Shown piece after piece: positions 8,833-15,198 of a DNA stretch of 23,041 nt. The position numbers and the translations under genes were made by a program. The notes beneath the pieces were generated by a model. It ran no database searches, was not told where the DNA came from, and saw nothing but the letters and a program-made list of their open reading frames with translations. Each line of letters opens with the position of its first letter. Position 1 is the stretch's first letter. The stretch covers positions 1 through 23,041 of the forward strand of contig JAGVAB010000121.1 of NCBI GenBank assembly GCA_020060485.1, given 5' to 3'. Source of the DNA: Anaerolineales bacterium. GTDB taxonomy: Bacteria > Chloroflexota > Anaerolineae > Anaerolineales > Anaerolineaceae.

Positions 8833-10485
8833 TTATTCAACTGCAATGATGAACTGGTAGTGGGGTTGACCGCCTTCGTGCAATTCAATTTCATGCGCCG
8901 GATACGTAGAACGGATTTGATCTATGATCTGGTTGACTTCCGGCCTGGAGATATTGTCTCCGTAAAACAGCGTGATGCGTTCGCGGTCATTGGTTTCACA
9001 TTCTTCCAGCAAGCCGAGACAGGCTTCTTCAAGGGAAGAGGTTGCTTGTACCAATTTACCATTATGCAAAGCAATGACCTGGCCTTGATCCACTTCCACA
9101 TCGTTGATGGTAACCGAGCGAGTGGCAATTGTGATCTCTCCAGTCTCCACGTCTTGCAGGGCATCAGTCATTTCTTCGACCACTGTTTCAAATTCCATAT
9201 CCGGGATCAGGCGCAGCATGGCGCTCAGGCCTTGGGGGACAGTGGAGGAGCGAATTACGGCCACCTGTTTGACGGTCATTGATCTGGTGGCTTCGGCTGC
9301 CATGATGATATTTTTGTTGTTGGGCAGGATAATGATCTTGTCTGTGGGCAAGTTCTCAAATGCACCCAGGATCTCTTTGGTACTTGGATTCATGGTCTGC
9401 CCTCCCTCGACGATTGCAGCCACTCCCAGGCTGGCAAAGATGCGGGAGATTCCGGGGCCTGGCGACACAGCCACAACGGCAATTTGGCCAGGTTCAACGG
9501 CTGCCAGTTTTATTGGGTGGCTTTCCTTTTCTTTTTCCAGACTTTCCATTTGGTCCATGAGGTTTTCGATGTATACCTTGGTGATGGTGCCAATGCCCAT
9601 AATGTAATCGATGGGAATATAGCGATTCTCAGTTGGGACGTGAATATGCATACGGTAAATGCCTTCCCCTTCACCAACCTGGATGGAGGTGCCCATTTCG
9701 GAAAGATGTTCGTAAAAATCCTCAAGGATCAATTCACTGCCTGGCCGAAAATCGACCACAACCTCATAATCTTGCCCTGGTTCAATGGTTTCCATAGTCT
9801 CACTTATTTGCATTACTGCCAGTGGCTGGACAGTCATCAGTGCGGTCTCGAGGGGCTGGTGGTTGAGGTGACGGAGCATGCCTTCGAGGATGAAAAACAG
9901 CCCCTTGCCGCCAGAATCAACCACACCAGCCTGCTTGAGAATAGGCAAAAGTTCCGGGGTATGTTGAACAGAGTCATCGGCGGCCTTGACAATGATTTCC
10001 AGCATTTCCTGAAGATCCTGGGTGTGTGCTTCTTCAGCCGCGGCGGCGATATCCTTGCCGACTGTGAGGATGGTGCCTTCTACAGGGCGGACAACGCCTT
10101 TGTAGGAAGTGTTACGCGCCTCAGCCAGGGCTTTTACCAGCAGTTCGGTGTCCAGATGGGGAAGGTTATCGCATGCACGGGCAAATCCACGCCAAAGCTG
10201 CGAAAGGATCACGCCCGAATTTCCACGGGCACCGATCAATGCGCCGCGCGCAACAGCCTGCGCCATTTTACCAATATTTTTCTCACCGGAATTGGCAATT
10301 TCATCATAGGCAGCTTGCATGGTGAGCAGCATGTTAGTTCCCGTGTCTCCATCCGGGACAGGGAATACATTCAGGGCATTGACGATTTGCTGATTGGTTT
10401 TGAGCCAGGTTAATCCGGCTTCAATTAATTCCTTAAGTCCCTGGCCGTCCAACTGACTCACGGCATTTGAAGAATCAATATTCAT
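8833..10485 (-). CDS. fakA: FakA-like DhaL-domain kinase (fatty acid kinase catalytic subunit)
   Basis: FakA phosphorylates fatty acids bound to FakB, feeding exogenous or recycled acyl chains into phospholipid synthesis. The 550-aa product begins with a DhaL/Dak2 domain (about 1-205). This carries the Asp-rich ATP-Mg loop NVFPVPDGDTGTNM and the GARGNSGVILSQ motif. The FakA middle domain follows and keeps the MHIHV motif, and a C-terminal domain of DegV-like fold includes the IILPNNKNI segment. The middle-domain GYCTEF signature reads YEVVVDF, so the Cys that helps bind zinc in the staphylococcal enzyme (from memory) is missing. Start: ATG with AGGAG 4 nt upstream. It sits between asp23-like and degV genes, as in many Gram-positive genomes. 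Activity on fatty acids is inferred from family and context. Confidence 0.87.
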   Translation of the reverse strand: MNIDSSNAVSQLDGQGLKELIEAGLTWLKTNQQIVNALNVFPVPDGDTGTNMLLTMQAAYDEIANSGEKNIGKMAQAVARGALIGARGNSGVILSQLWRGFARACDNLPHLDTELLVKALAEARNTSYKGVVRPVEGTILTVGKDIAAAAEEAHTQDLQEMLEIIVKAADDSVQHTPELLPILKQAGVVDSGGKGLFFILEGMLRHLNHQPLETALMTVQPLAVMQISETMETIEPGQDYEVVVDFRPGSELILEDFYEHLSEMGTSIQVGEGEGIYRMHIHVPTENRYIPIDYIMGIGTITKVYIENLMDQMESLEKEKESHPIKLAAVEPGQIAVVAVSPGPGISRIFASLGVAAIVEGGQTMNPSTKEILGAFENLPTDKIIILPNNKNIIMAAEATRSMTVKQVAVIRSSTVPQGLSAMLRLIPDMEFETVVEEMTDALQDVETGEITIATRSVTINDVEVDQGQVIALHNGKLVQATSSLEEACLGLLEECETNDRERITLFYGDNISRPEVNQIIDQIRSTYPAHEIELHEGGQPHYQFIIAVE

Positions 10486-10532
10486 GCTACTCCTAAATGA
10501 TTACAAATATAAGACCAAAAAAGAACAGATTA

Positions 10533-10889
10533 TTAATCGGTATTGCTAATGCGCAAGCCGCGCACATGAACGTTCACTTCACTGACAGTGATGCCCAGCG
10601 CCTTTTCAATTTGATAGCGCACACTGCTGGCGACACTGGTCGCCACTGATTTGATGTGTGTTCCGTATTCAACGATAATGTACATCTCGATCTTGATCTG
10701 CTGGCCATCAAAGTCAATCTTCACTCCCATGGTGGGATCCTTAACGATAGCCTGGGTGATGCCTTCGGTAAAGTTCTTGGCTGCAAGGCCAACCACGCCA
10801 TAAGATTCAAGGGCGGATTGGTAGGCTATGGTAGCGATGGCTCTGTGTGAAATATAGACGTTCCCAAGCGGGTTTGTTTCTTCTTTCAT
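10533..10889 (-). CDS. Asp23/Gls24 family envelope stress protein
   Basis: Asp23/Gls24 (DUF322) proteins are small cytosolic proteins that coat the inner face of the membrane and rise under alkaline or envelope stress; their biochemical role is unknown. The 118-aa product covers the whole family: NVYISHRAIATIAYQSALESYGVVGLA at the N-terminus, the KIEMYIIVEYGTHI strand, then an amphipathic helix and the VNVHVRGLRI ending. It is the first gene of the minus-strand operon, 47 bp ahead of fakA, the usual position of this family. The AmaP membrane anchor known from staphylococci is not encoded in the window. The ribosome binding site is weak (CAGAGAA, about 7 nt from ATG). Confidence 0.92.
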   Translation of the reverse strand: MKEETNPLGNVYISHRAIATIAYQSALESYGVVGLAAKNFTEGITQAIVKDPTMGVKIDFDGQQIKIEMYIIVEYGTHIKSVATSVASSVRYQIEKALGITVSEVNVHVRGLRISNTD

Positions 10890-10927
10890 GGTTTATTCTC
10901 TGTTCTGGTATCAATTCTGTTGAATTG

Positions 10928-10936
10928 TGGTATACT
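10928..10936 (+). promoter_or_regulatory. Extended -10 promoter for rpmB
   Basis: TGGTATACT is an extended -10 element (TGn-TATACT). No good -35 sits 17 bp upstream, as expected of an extended -10 promoter. Initiation near 10943 gives a leader of about 70 nt to the rpmB ATG. The GTATAC core is palindromic and the asp23 gene is divergent, so a minus-strand promoter probably overlaps this 123-bp gap too, though I cannot place it. Confidence 0.45.
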
Positions 10937-11012
10937 ACCTCGTTGCTGTGAAACCCGATAAAATTTAGTTGCTATTGTACAGCACTTAATCATTTTAGGA
11001 AAGGATAATACG

Positions 11013-11198
11013 ATGGCAAAGTGCGAAATCTGCGGCAAGACTACGAGATTTGGGCATAACCGTTCTTTTTCCATGCGTGCAACCAATCGTGCTTTTCGTC
11101 CCAACCTTCAGAAAGTCTCTGTTTTCGAAGAAGGCCGGAAAGTTCGAAAAACATTGTGCACCCGATGTATTCGTACCATGGTTAAAAGCAGTAAGTAA
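11013..11198 (+). CDS. rpmB: Ribosomal protein bL28 (zinc-binding form)
   Basis: bL28 is a large-subunit ribosomal protein. The 61-aa product has two zinc-knuckle pairs, CEIC at residues 4-7 and CTRC near 49-52, making it the zinc-containing C+ paralogue type. The conserved GKTTRFGHNRSFSMRATNR segment and RPNLQKV follow the family pattern. A clear AGGAAAGG lies 8 nt before the ATG. It is monocistronic: its own promoter is upstream and a 16-bp terminator stem follows. The position divergent from asp23-fakA-recG is common in many bacteria. Confidence 0.97.
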   Translation: MAKCEICGKTTRFGHNRSFSMRATNRAFRPNLQKVSVFEEGRKVRKTLCTRCIRTMVKSSK

Positions 11199-11218
11199 CA
11201 GGTTAAACCGTTACTCGT

Positions 11219-11256
11219 AATACAAAGATCACGGTATTTCCGTGATCTTTGTATTT
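11219..11256. terminator. Bidirectional terminator between rpmB and rpe
   Basis: A perfect 16-bp stem runs from 11219-11234 to 11240-11255 with a 5-nt TATTT loop (core AAGATCACGG / CCGTGATCTT). The base of the stem is A/T-rich on both sides, giving short U-rich tails in either direction. It sits between two convergent genes (rpmB ends at 11198, rpe at 11266), so it can serve both. Confidence 0.85.
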
Positions 11257-11265
11257 AAGCACTGA

Positions 11266-11928
11266 TCAGGCAACAGATTGACGTAACGCCCGAATACCGG
11301 CGGCGATCCCCTGGGGGTGTTTGAATACTGATGTGGCAGCTACGATGTTTCGGGCGCCAGCCTGATAAACGAGTGGCAGGGTTGTTTCGGTCAGGCCACC
11401 GTCAACCTGGATCGTAGCTGAAGAGTTCATGGCTTTAATCATCTGGTGGACCTCTGTGATCTTGGTGACGGTTTGCGGGATGAAGGACTGCCCTGAAAAA
11501 CCGGGGTTTACCGACATGACCAGTACAAGGTCAACTTCGGGAAGCACTGCCTTGATGGATGAAGCAGGTGTGCCTGGGTTGAGCGTGATGCCGGTTGTGC
11601 AGCCCAGTTTGTGGATTGCCTCCAGCGTGCGGTAGACATTAGGGTTGTTCTCAATATGGATGGTGATATTGTTCGCGCCAGCATTTGCAAAGGCGTTTAT
11701 GTGGTTCTCAGGATTTTGAATCATCAGATGAACATTTAATGGCGCATCGGTAATCTTTTTGCATGTTTCAACAATAAACGGGCCCATGGAGATATTCGGT
11801 ACAAAAACCCCGTCCATAACATCAATATGAACCCAGTCCATACCGGCCTCAAGGGCAGCATTAATCTCAGCTTCGAGATTGCGAAAATCAGCTGAAAGGA
11901 TTGAGCCAGACAAAATAAACGTATTCAT
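11266..11928 (-). CDS. rpe: Ribulose-phosphate 3-epimerase
   Basis: Rpe interconverts D-ribulose 5-phosphate and D-xylulose 5-phosphate in the pentose phosphate pathway. The 220-aa TIM barrel keeps the metal-binding and catalytic set: His34 and Asp36 in HIDVMDG, His67 in NVHLMI, and the Asp of QVDGG. The SVNPGFSGQSFIP loop that holds the phosphate is also present. It lies 37 bp downstream of a Ser/Thr kinase on the same strand, echoing the prkC-rsgA-rpe order of Firmicutes, although no rsgA is present here. The ATG has no recognisable ribosome binding site (AGCAACCCC precedes it), so translation may depend on readthrough from the kinase. Confidence 0.96.
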   Translation of the reverse strand: MNTFILSGSILSADFRNLEAEINAALEAGMDWVHIDVMDGVFVPNISMGPFIVETCKKITDAPLNVHLMIQNPENHINAFANAGANNITIHIENNPNVYRTLEAIHKLGCTTGITLNPGTPASSIKAVLPEVDLVLVMSVNPGFSGQSFIPQTVTKITEVHQMIKAMNSSATIQVDGGLTETTLPLVYQAGARNIVAATSVFKHPQGIAAGIRALRQSVA

Positions 11929-11965
11929 GGGGTTGCTCGCAATTTGTGATTAATCAAGGAAATAA

Positions 11966-13099
11966 TTACTGGCCGCTATTTAAAACAAACCAGATATAAA
12001 GCCAAAATGGAACGAGGCCAGCAACCATAATGAAAGCCAAGAAGCCTAAACCAATTGTCGCCCAGTCAATTTGAATCGGAGATTCTTCTTCCAATTGTGG
12101 TTCTGGCGCTGGTGTGGGCCAAGGTATAGAGGCTGCCGGCAGTGTCTCTTCATACATGTCATTGTTTGAATGGTATGGAACAGGCATTGCGGGCGTGGAA
12201 GGAAGATTGGTGCCGGCGGGTAAAAAGGCTGCCCCCCTGTTCAAAGTGAGCCAGTGCTGGAGGAAGCTTTGTAAAATGCGTCCAAATTGCTCGGCTGTTC
12301 TGTAGCGAGAGGCAGGCTCTTTGGAAAGCACTTTCAGCATAATTTGTTCCAGCTCCAGCGGGATTTCCTGGTTGTAAGCACGTGGATGGGCGGGAGCAAT
12401 CCGTTGGTGGGCTTCGATCAATTCCTGAGGGTCATTGGAAGAAAACGGCAATCGGCCAGTCAGCATTTCATACATGATGACGCCCAGAGAATAGACATCT
12501 GATGCTGGCAGCGGGGCTTTGCCAGCGGCCTGCTCGGGCGAGATGTATTGAGGCGATCCCCAAACAAATTCGTTTTGTTCGTCCGGTTGAATGGTGGAGA
12601 GCAAGCGAGAGATGCCGAAATCGGCGACTTTGAGACGGTTTTCCGGAGTGACGAGCAAATTTTGGGGCTTGACATCGCAATGAACCACCCCAGCTCGATG
12701 CGCATAGCCAATTCCCGCTGCCGCCTGGGTGATCAAATTGACAGTTTCTTCAATGCTGAAAACGAGTCCTTCTTCAATTCGCTGGCGAATGATGGTCTTG
12801 AGGTCATTCCCGGGCAGATGTTCCATGACGATATACAGACGCTCTTCATCAAAACCAAAATCGTGCACGGTGACGATATTGGCGTGTGCCAGATTAGCGG
12901 CAGATTTTGCTTCCTGACGAAAGAGAGCCTGCACAGATTCATTTTCTGAATAGTCTTTACGCAGGATCTTGATGGCAACTGTACGATCCAGTAAAGTATC
13001 ATACCCGCGGTAGACAACGGCCATCCCGCCGGTACCAAGAGTCTCTTTGAGTAGATACCTTTTGCCAAGCATTACTGGGTGATATGACATGTTTTCCAT
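11966..13099 (-). CDS. Tail-anchored Ser/Thr protein kinase, non-RD type
   Basis: This is a Hanks-type (PknB/PrkC-like) kinase of 377 aa. The glycine loop GTGGMAVVYRG is at 22-32, VAIK Lys44 pairs with Glu63, the catalytic loop HCDVKPQN is at 140-147, DFG is at 160-162, and SPEQA replaces APE. The HRD Arg is Cys141, so it is a non-RD kinase and may not need activation-loop phosphorylation. Residues 285-345 are a Pro-rich linker. One hydrophobic segment (about 347-372) ends only a few residues before the C-terminus, so there is no external sensor such as PASTA repeats. The first ATG has no ribosome binding site and lies 11 nt after an extended -10; a second ATG at 13090 is preceded by GGAAAAC and could be the real start. 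It is cotranscribed with rpe and divergent from a membrane SH3b gene. Confidence 0.93.
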   Translation of the reverse strand: MENMSYHPVMLGKRYLLKETLGTGGMAVVYRGYDTLLDRTVAIKILRKDYSENESVQALFRQEAKSAANLAHANIVTVHDFGFDEERLYIVMEHLPGNDLKTIIRQRIEEGLVFSIEETVNLITQAAAGIGYAHRAGVVHCDVKPQNLLVTPENRLKVADFGISRLLSTIQPDEQNEFVWGSPQYISPEQAAGKAPLPASDVYSLGVIMYEMLTGRLPFSSNDPQELIEAHQRIAPAHPRAYNQEIPLELEQIMLKVLSKEPASRYRTAEQFGRILQSFLQHWLTLNRGAAFLPAGTNLPSTPAMPVPYHSNNDMYEETLPAASIPWPTPAPEPQLEEESPIQIDWATIGLGFLAFIMVAGLVPFWLYIWFVLNSGQ

Positions 13100-13110
13100 A
13101 ATTGAAGTCG

Positions 13111-13119
13111 ATTATATCA
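13111..13119 (-). promoter_or_regulatory. Extended -10 promoter for the tail-anchored kinase
   Basis: On the minus strand the sequence reads TGATATAAT, a perfect -10 with the TGn extension. Initiation would be near 13104, leaving only about 5 nt before the first ATG (13099) or 14 nt before the second (13090). No -35 is evident, which fits an extended -10 promoter. The leader is too short for a normal ribosome binding site for the first ATG. Confidence 0.5.
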
Positions 13120-13164
13120 TTAAGCCTTTCGTAGTTCCTCAAAATAAAATGTTACTTTGGGCTT

Positions 13165-13195
13165 TTGAGAGATTGGTTTTAGATTGAGATATAAT
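13165..13195 (+). promoter_or_regulatory. Candidate leaderless promoter of the SH3b gene
   Basis: TATAAT at 13190-13195 is followed by TTCGGGT-like sequence and ATG at 13202, exactly 6 nt after the box, so initiation falls at the A of the start codon. TTGAGA at 13165-13170 is a possible -35 with a long 19-bp spacer. No Shine-Dalgarno sequence is possible in this arrangement. Confidence 0.5.
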
Positions 13196-13201
13196 TCGGG
13201 T

Positions 13202-13693
13202 ATGCGACATAACTTTGCTGAGTTCTTTAATCGACTGCGCGACCGATGGAATCTTTGGATTGGTCTGGGGGCGGTCGTATTTTCCGGTGTGATCTGTTTG
13301 GCGCTTTTTCTGTTCGTTTGGCTGCTTGCTCCGGGTGATTCTTCATCTGGCGTACCAGACAGGGCCGTGGTAACCCGCTTGCCAGCGCCAACATATACAG
13401 CCGTGGTGCAGGCCACGGCCACTGTGCCGGTTCTGGAAACAGAACCGGATGGGATTATGGTGGGGATGGAGGTTGAAGTATTTGGCACGGGCGGTTCCGG
13501 GCTTCGTTTCCGGGTTGAGCCGGGCGTGAATTCCGAGATCAAATTCATTGCTCCTGATCAGGGAGTGTATCTTGTGGACGGCGGGCCGGTGGAAGAGGAT
13601 GGTTTTGTGTGGTGGTTCCTGGTGTCCCCGCAAGTCGGTGACCGGCGAGGCTGGGCAGTATCAAATTATCTGCGGCCAGCTGTTATCAATTGA
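13202..13693 (+). CDS. Membrane-anchored SH3b-domain protein
   Basis: The 163-aa protein has a short basic cytoplasmic N-terminus, one transmembrane helix at about 18-41, and a Thr/Ala/Pro linker (about 50-75). A single bacterial SH3-like domain occupies about 85-157, recognisable by GLRFRVEPGVNSEIKFI, the WWFLVSP strand and GWAVSNYL. Orientation is probably N-in, C-out, so the SH3b domain faces the cell wall, where such domains usually bind peptidoglycan or peptides. The frame extends to a TTG at 13184, but that codon lies upstream of the TATAAT; the ATG at 13202 fits a leaderless message. It is divergent from a kinase that lacks an ectodomain. Ligand and function are unknown. Confidence 0.8.
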   Translation: MRHNFAEFFNRLRDRWNLWIGLGAVVFSGVICLALFLFVWLLAPGDSSSGVPDRAVVTRLPAPTYTAVVQATATVPVLETEPDGIMVGMEVEVFGTGGSGLRFRVEPGVNSEIKFIAPDQGVYLVDGGPVEEDGFVWWFLVSPQVGDRRGWAVSNYLRPAVIN

Positions 13694-13724
13694 GAATGCC
13701 AGGTACGTCATCTTTTGATTAAGC

Positions 13725-13759
13725 AAGCAAGTGCTCCTCGCTGGAGGGCACTTGCTTTT
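13725..13759 (+). terminator. Terminator after the SH3b gene
   Basis: AAGCAAGTGC (13725-13734) pairs with GCACTTGCTT (13748-13757) over 10 bp, with a further CTCC/GGAG pairing inside the loop. It is followed by TT and then AGGAC, so the U-run is TTTT at 13756-13759. It lies between convergent genes (SH3b ends at 13693, DUF362 at 13774) and may work in both directions, better on the plus strand. Confidence 0.7.
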
Positions 13760-13773
13760 AGGACAGGAGTTCC

Positions 13774-14865
13774 TTAGCCTGGATACTGTTCAAAAAGTTG
13801 ACCCCAGGGGCTATTCTTTTTCCATTCATCCACCACAGGTTTTCCTTTACGCGGGTACCAGAAGTGATCATGATAGTATTCGCTGGCAAAGATAAAGATA
13901 TTGACCAGCGGCGTGTGGAACAGGAGTTTTTGAAAGACTCTTAATGGAGAACGCCAGAGCAGCATACCAGTACCTGTGCCAAGGTTGACGCCGACTTTGA
14001 AGCCCCAGTTTTCTTCGGCTACTTCAGGCATGCCCACGATCTCAATTTCACGCGGGTCGCCCTGGCCGAGGCCGCGTTGGGTGGCGTGATTGATGTAACA
14101 AATACTCATTGGATCAAAGCCCATCATTTTCGCAGCTACGGCATCTATGGCGACCATATCATTAGAAGCCAGGATGACATCTTTTTGATGGGGAATGAGG
14201 GTACGCGGTCCAGGGCCGCTGCCGGCAGTGGTGCCGTCCATGGTGCAGAAGAGGCCGGTATGAATTTCTTTTTGAATAGCCAGCAGGTCAACGATGGTGT
14301 CGTGAATCCAGGTGTGGGTGTAATGGCGGTGGGTGTTGAGCAGCCCACCGAACGCGTTCTTTAGGGCACCAGTTGTCACAGTGTAGCTGTGGGTCTTTAC
14401 GGTGGGCAGATGTACAATGTTCTTGCCTATAAAGTAATCGGGGATGAAAATACCGTCTGGAAAAATCTGGTTTAGAACGGCCATTTTTGCTTGCGGTTTG
14501 TAATCAATCCAGGTCATGTCCTGGGAGTCAAAATTGTATTTTTTGGGGATGCCATATTTTTCGAGTACGGGGCCAAATTTGTTGTATTTGTCACCCAGAT
14601 CGGCAATGGTGACGACGGTTTTATTGTGTACGTCTACCAAATCGTTGAGGCCAGCATTCTGCAGTCCAAGAATAGTGCCTTCCAATTGCCAGGGCGTTGT
14701 GTTTGAACTTGGGTATAATAGATGCCAACTGATGTTGTCTTTAATAATTGTGGTTGCCGAGTTGTCCAGGGATTGTTGCATCCCCGCCAGTTCACAGAGG
14801 CGTTGATAATCGCTTAAAACAGTCTCGGGGGTGGTGCGCAATACCGCTACTTTTGATTTCGCCAT
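13774..14865 (-). CDS. DUF362 domain protein without ferredoxin clusters
   Basis: The 363-aa protein matches the DUF362 family, whose biochemical function is not settled; many members carry a [4Fe-4S] ferredoxin domain. The family core is visible as NIVHLPTVKTHSYTVTTGAL, KNAFGGLLN, FCTMDGTTAGSGPGPR and DMVAIDAVAAKMMGFDPM. The C-terminal 80 residues are hydrophobic in part (LLWRSPLRVFQKLLFHTPLVNIFIFA) and might associate with the membrane. No CxxCxxC pattern is present, so no iron-sulfur cluster is predicted. Start: ATG with AAGGAG 7 nt upstream. It is a single minus-strand gene between two terminator or promoter regions, divergent from the signalling operon. I do not assign a reaction. Confidence 0.8.
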   Translation of the reverse strand: MAKSKVAVLRTTPETVLSDYQRLCELAGMQQSLDNSATTIIKDNISWHLLYPSSNTTPWQLEGTILGLQNAGLNDLVDVHNKTVVTIADLGDKYNKFGPVLEKYGIPKKYNFDSQDMTWIDYKPQAKMAVLNQIFPDGIFIPDYFIGKNIVHLPTVKTHSYTVTTGALKNAFGGLLNTHRHYTHTWIHDTIVDLLAIQKEIHTGLFCTMDGTTAGSGPGPRTLIPHQKDVILASNDMVAIDAVAAKMMGFDPMSICYINHATQRGLGQGDPREIEIVGMPEVAEENWGFKVGVNLGTGTGMLLWRSPLRVFQKLLFHTPLVNIFIFASEYYHDHFWYPRKGKPVVDEWKKNSPWGQLFEQYPG

Positions 14866-15049
14866 ACCATACTCCTTGGACGCATCCCCGTCAATCCATG
14901 ATCAACTGGACGCGTTCATCTTATTGGATAATGGTATCATTTTATGATAATGAACAAGAATCGTCCAGCGCGGTTTGCATTCAATTTGAGGTGTTACTGA
15001 ATGGATATGCTGTTTTTTGGGTGACATCAGCGCTGAATCAGTAACTGTG

Positions 15050-15066
15050 TTAAGAAAAGCTTAAGA
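15050..15066 (+). promoter_or_regulatory. TTAAGA repeat with 11-bp period, possible response-regulator site
   Basis: TTAAGA at 15050-15055 recurs at 15061-15066, exactly one helical turn apart, and a degenerate TTTATA follows at 15072-15077, 5 bp before the -35. Direct hexamer repeats with an 11-bp period are typical binding sites of PhoB/OmpR/PhoP-type winged-helix regulators, and such a regulator is encoded at the end of this operon. The same bases also form a short inverted repeat (TTAAG-N5-CTTAA), so a dyad reading is possible. Confidence 0.4.
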
Positions 15067-15082
15067 TTTGTTTTATATTTTG

Positions 15083-15111
15083 TTGCAAATCGCTGGTTTG
15101 GTGTTTATAAT
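15083..15111 (+). promoter_or_regulatory. Sigma-70-type promoter of the signalling operon
   Basis: TTGCAA (15083-15088), a 17-bp spacer, and a perfect TATAAT (15106-15111). It is the best -35/-10 pair in the window. Initiation would be near 15118, about 60 nt upstream of the kinase start and exactly at the ATG of a small ORF. Confidence 0.65.
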
Positions 15112-15117
15112 TTAACC

Positions 15118-15198
15118 ATGTTCGACCAATTATCTGCGATATTGTTATTTTCGGTGCGGGGAAAGAGACAGCGCATAAATGGAGGGAAAGCTGGATAA
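15118..15198 (+). CDS. Possible leaderless upstream ORF overlapping the kinase start
   Basis: This ORF encodes 26 residues (MFDQLSAILLFSVRGKRQRI followed by NGGKAG): a hydrophobic start and a basic end. Its ATG is 6 nt after TATAAT, so it would lie at the very 5' end of the message. It reads in a different frame through the kinase ATG (15179) and stops at 15196-15198, 17 nt inside that gene. The kinase itself has only a distant GGGGAAAG about 13 nt upstream, so translation of this ORF could control kinase expression by termination-reinitiation. No homologue was recognised, and it could also be chance. Confidence 0.3.
   Translation: MFDQLSAILLFSVRGKRQRINGGKAG

Larger units (their letters stand above)
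14866..15178. promoter_or_regulatory. Divergent regulatory region, DUF362 / signalling operon
   Basis: This 313-bp gap separates divergent genes. Near the DUF362 side it holds TATCAT-TTT-ATGATA (14935-14949), a perfect 6-bp dyad that could be an operator or part of an A/T-rich promoter. Near the kinase side it holds a TTAAGA repeat (15050-15066), a -35/-10 pair (15083-15111) and a short upstream ORF (15118-15198). No tRNA, ncRNA or larger gene was recognised in it. Confidence 0.6.

Noticed and set aside
9484..10413. 309-codon open frame on the plus strand, antisense to the FakA-like gene
   Set aside because: It lies wholly inside a well-supported gene on the other strand and its product shows no family pattern. 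Long antisense frames are common when the real gene has biased codon use.
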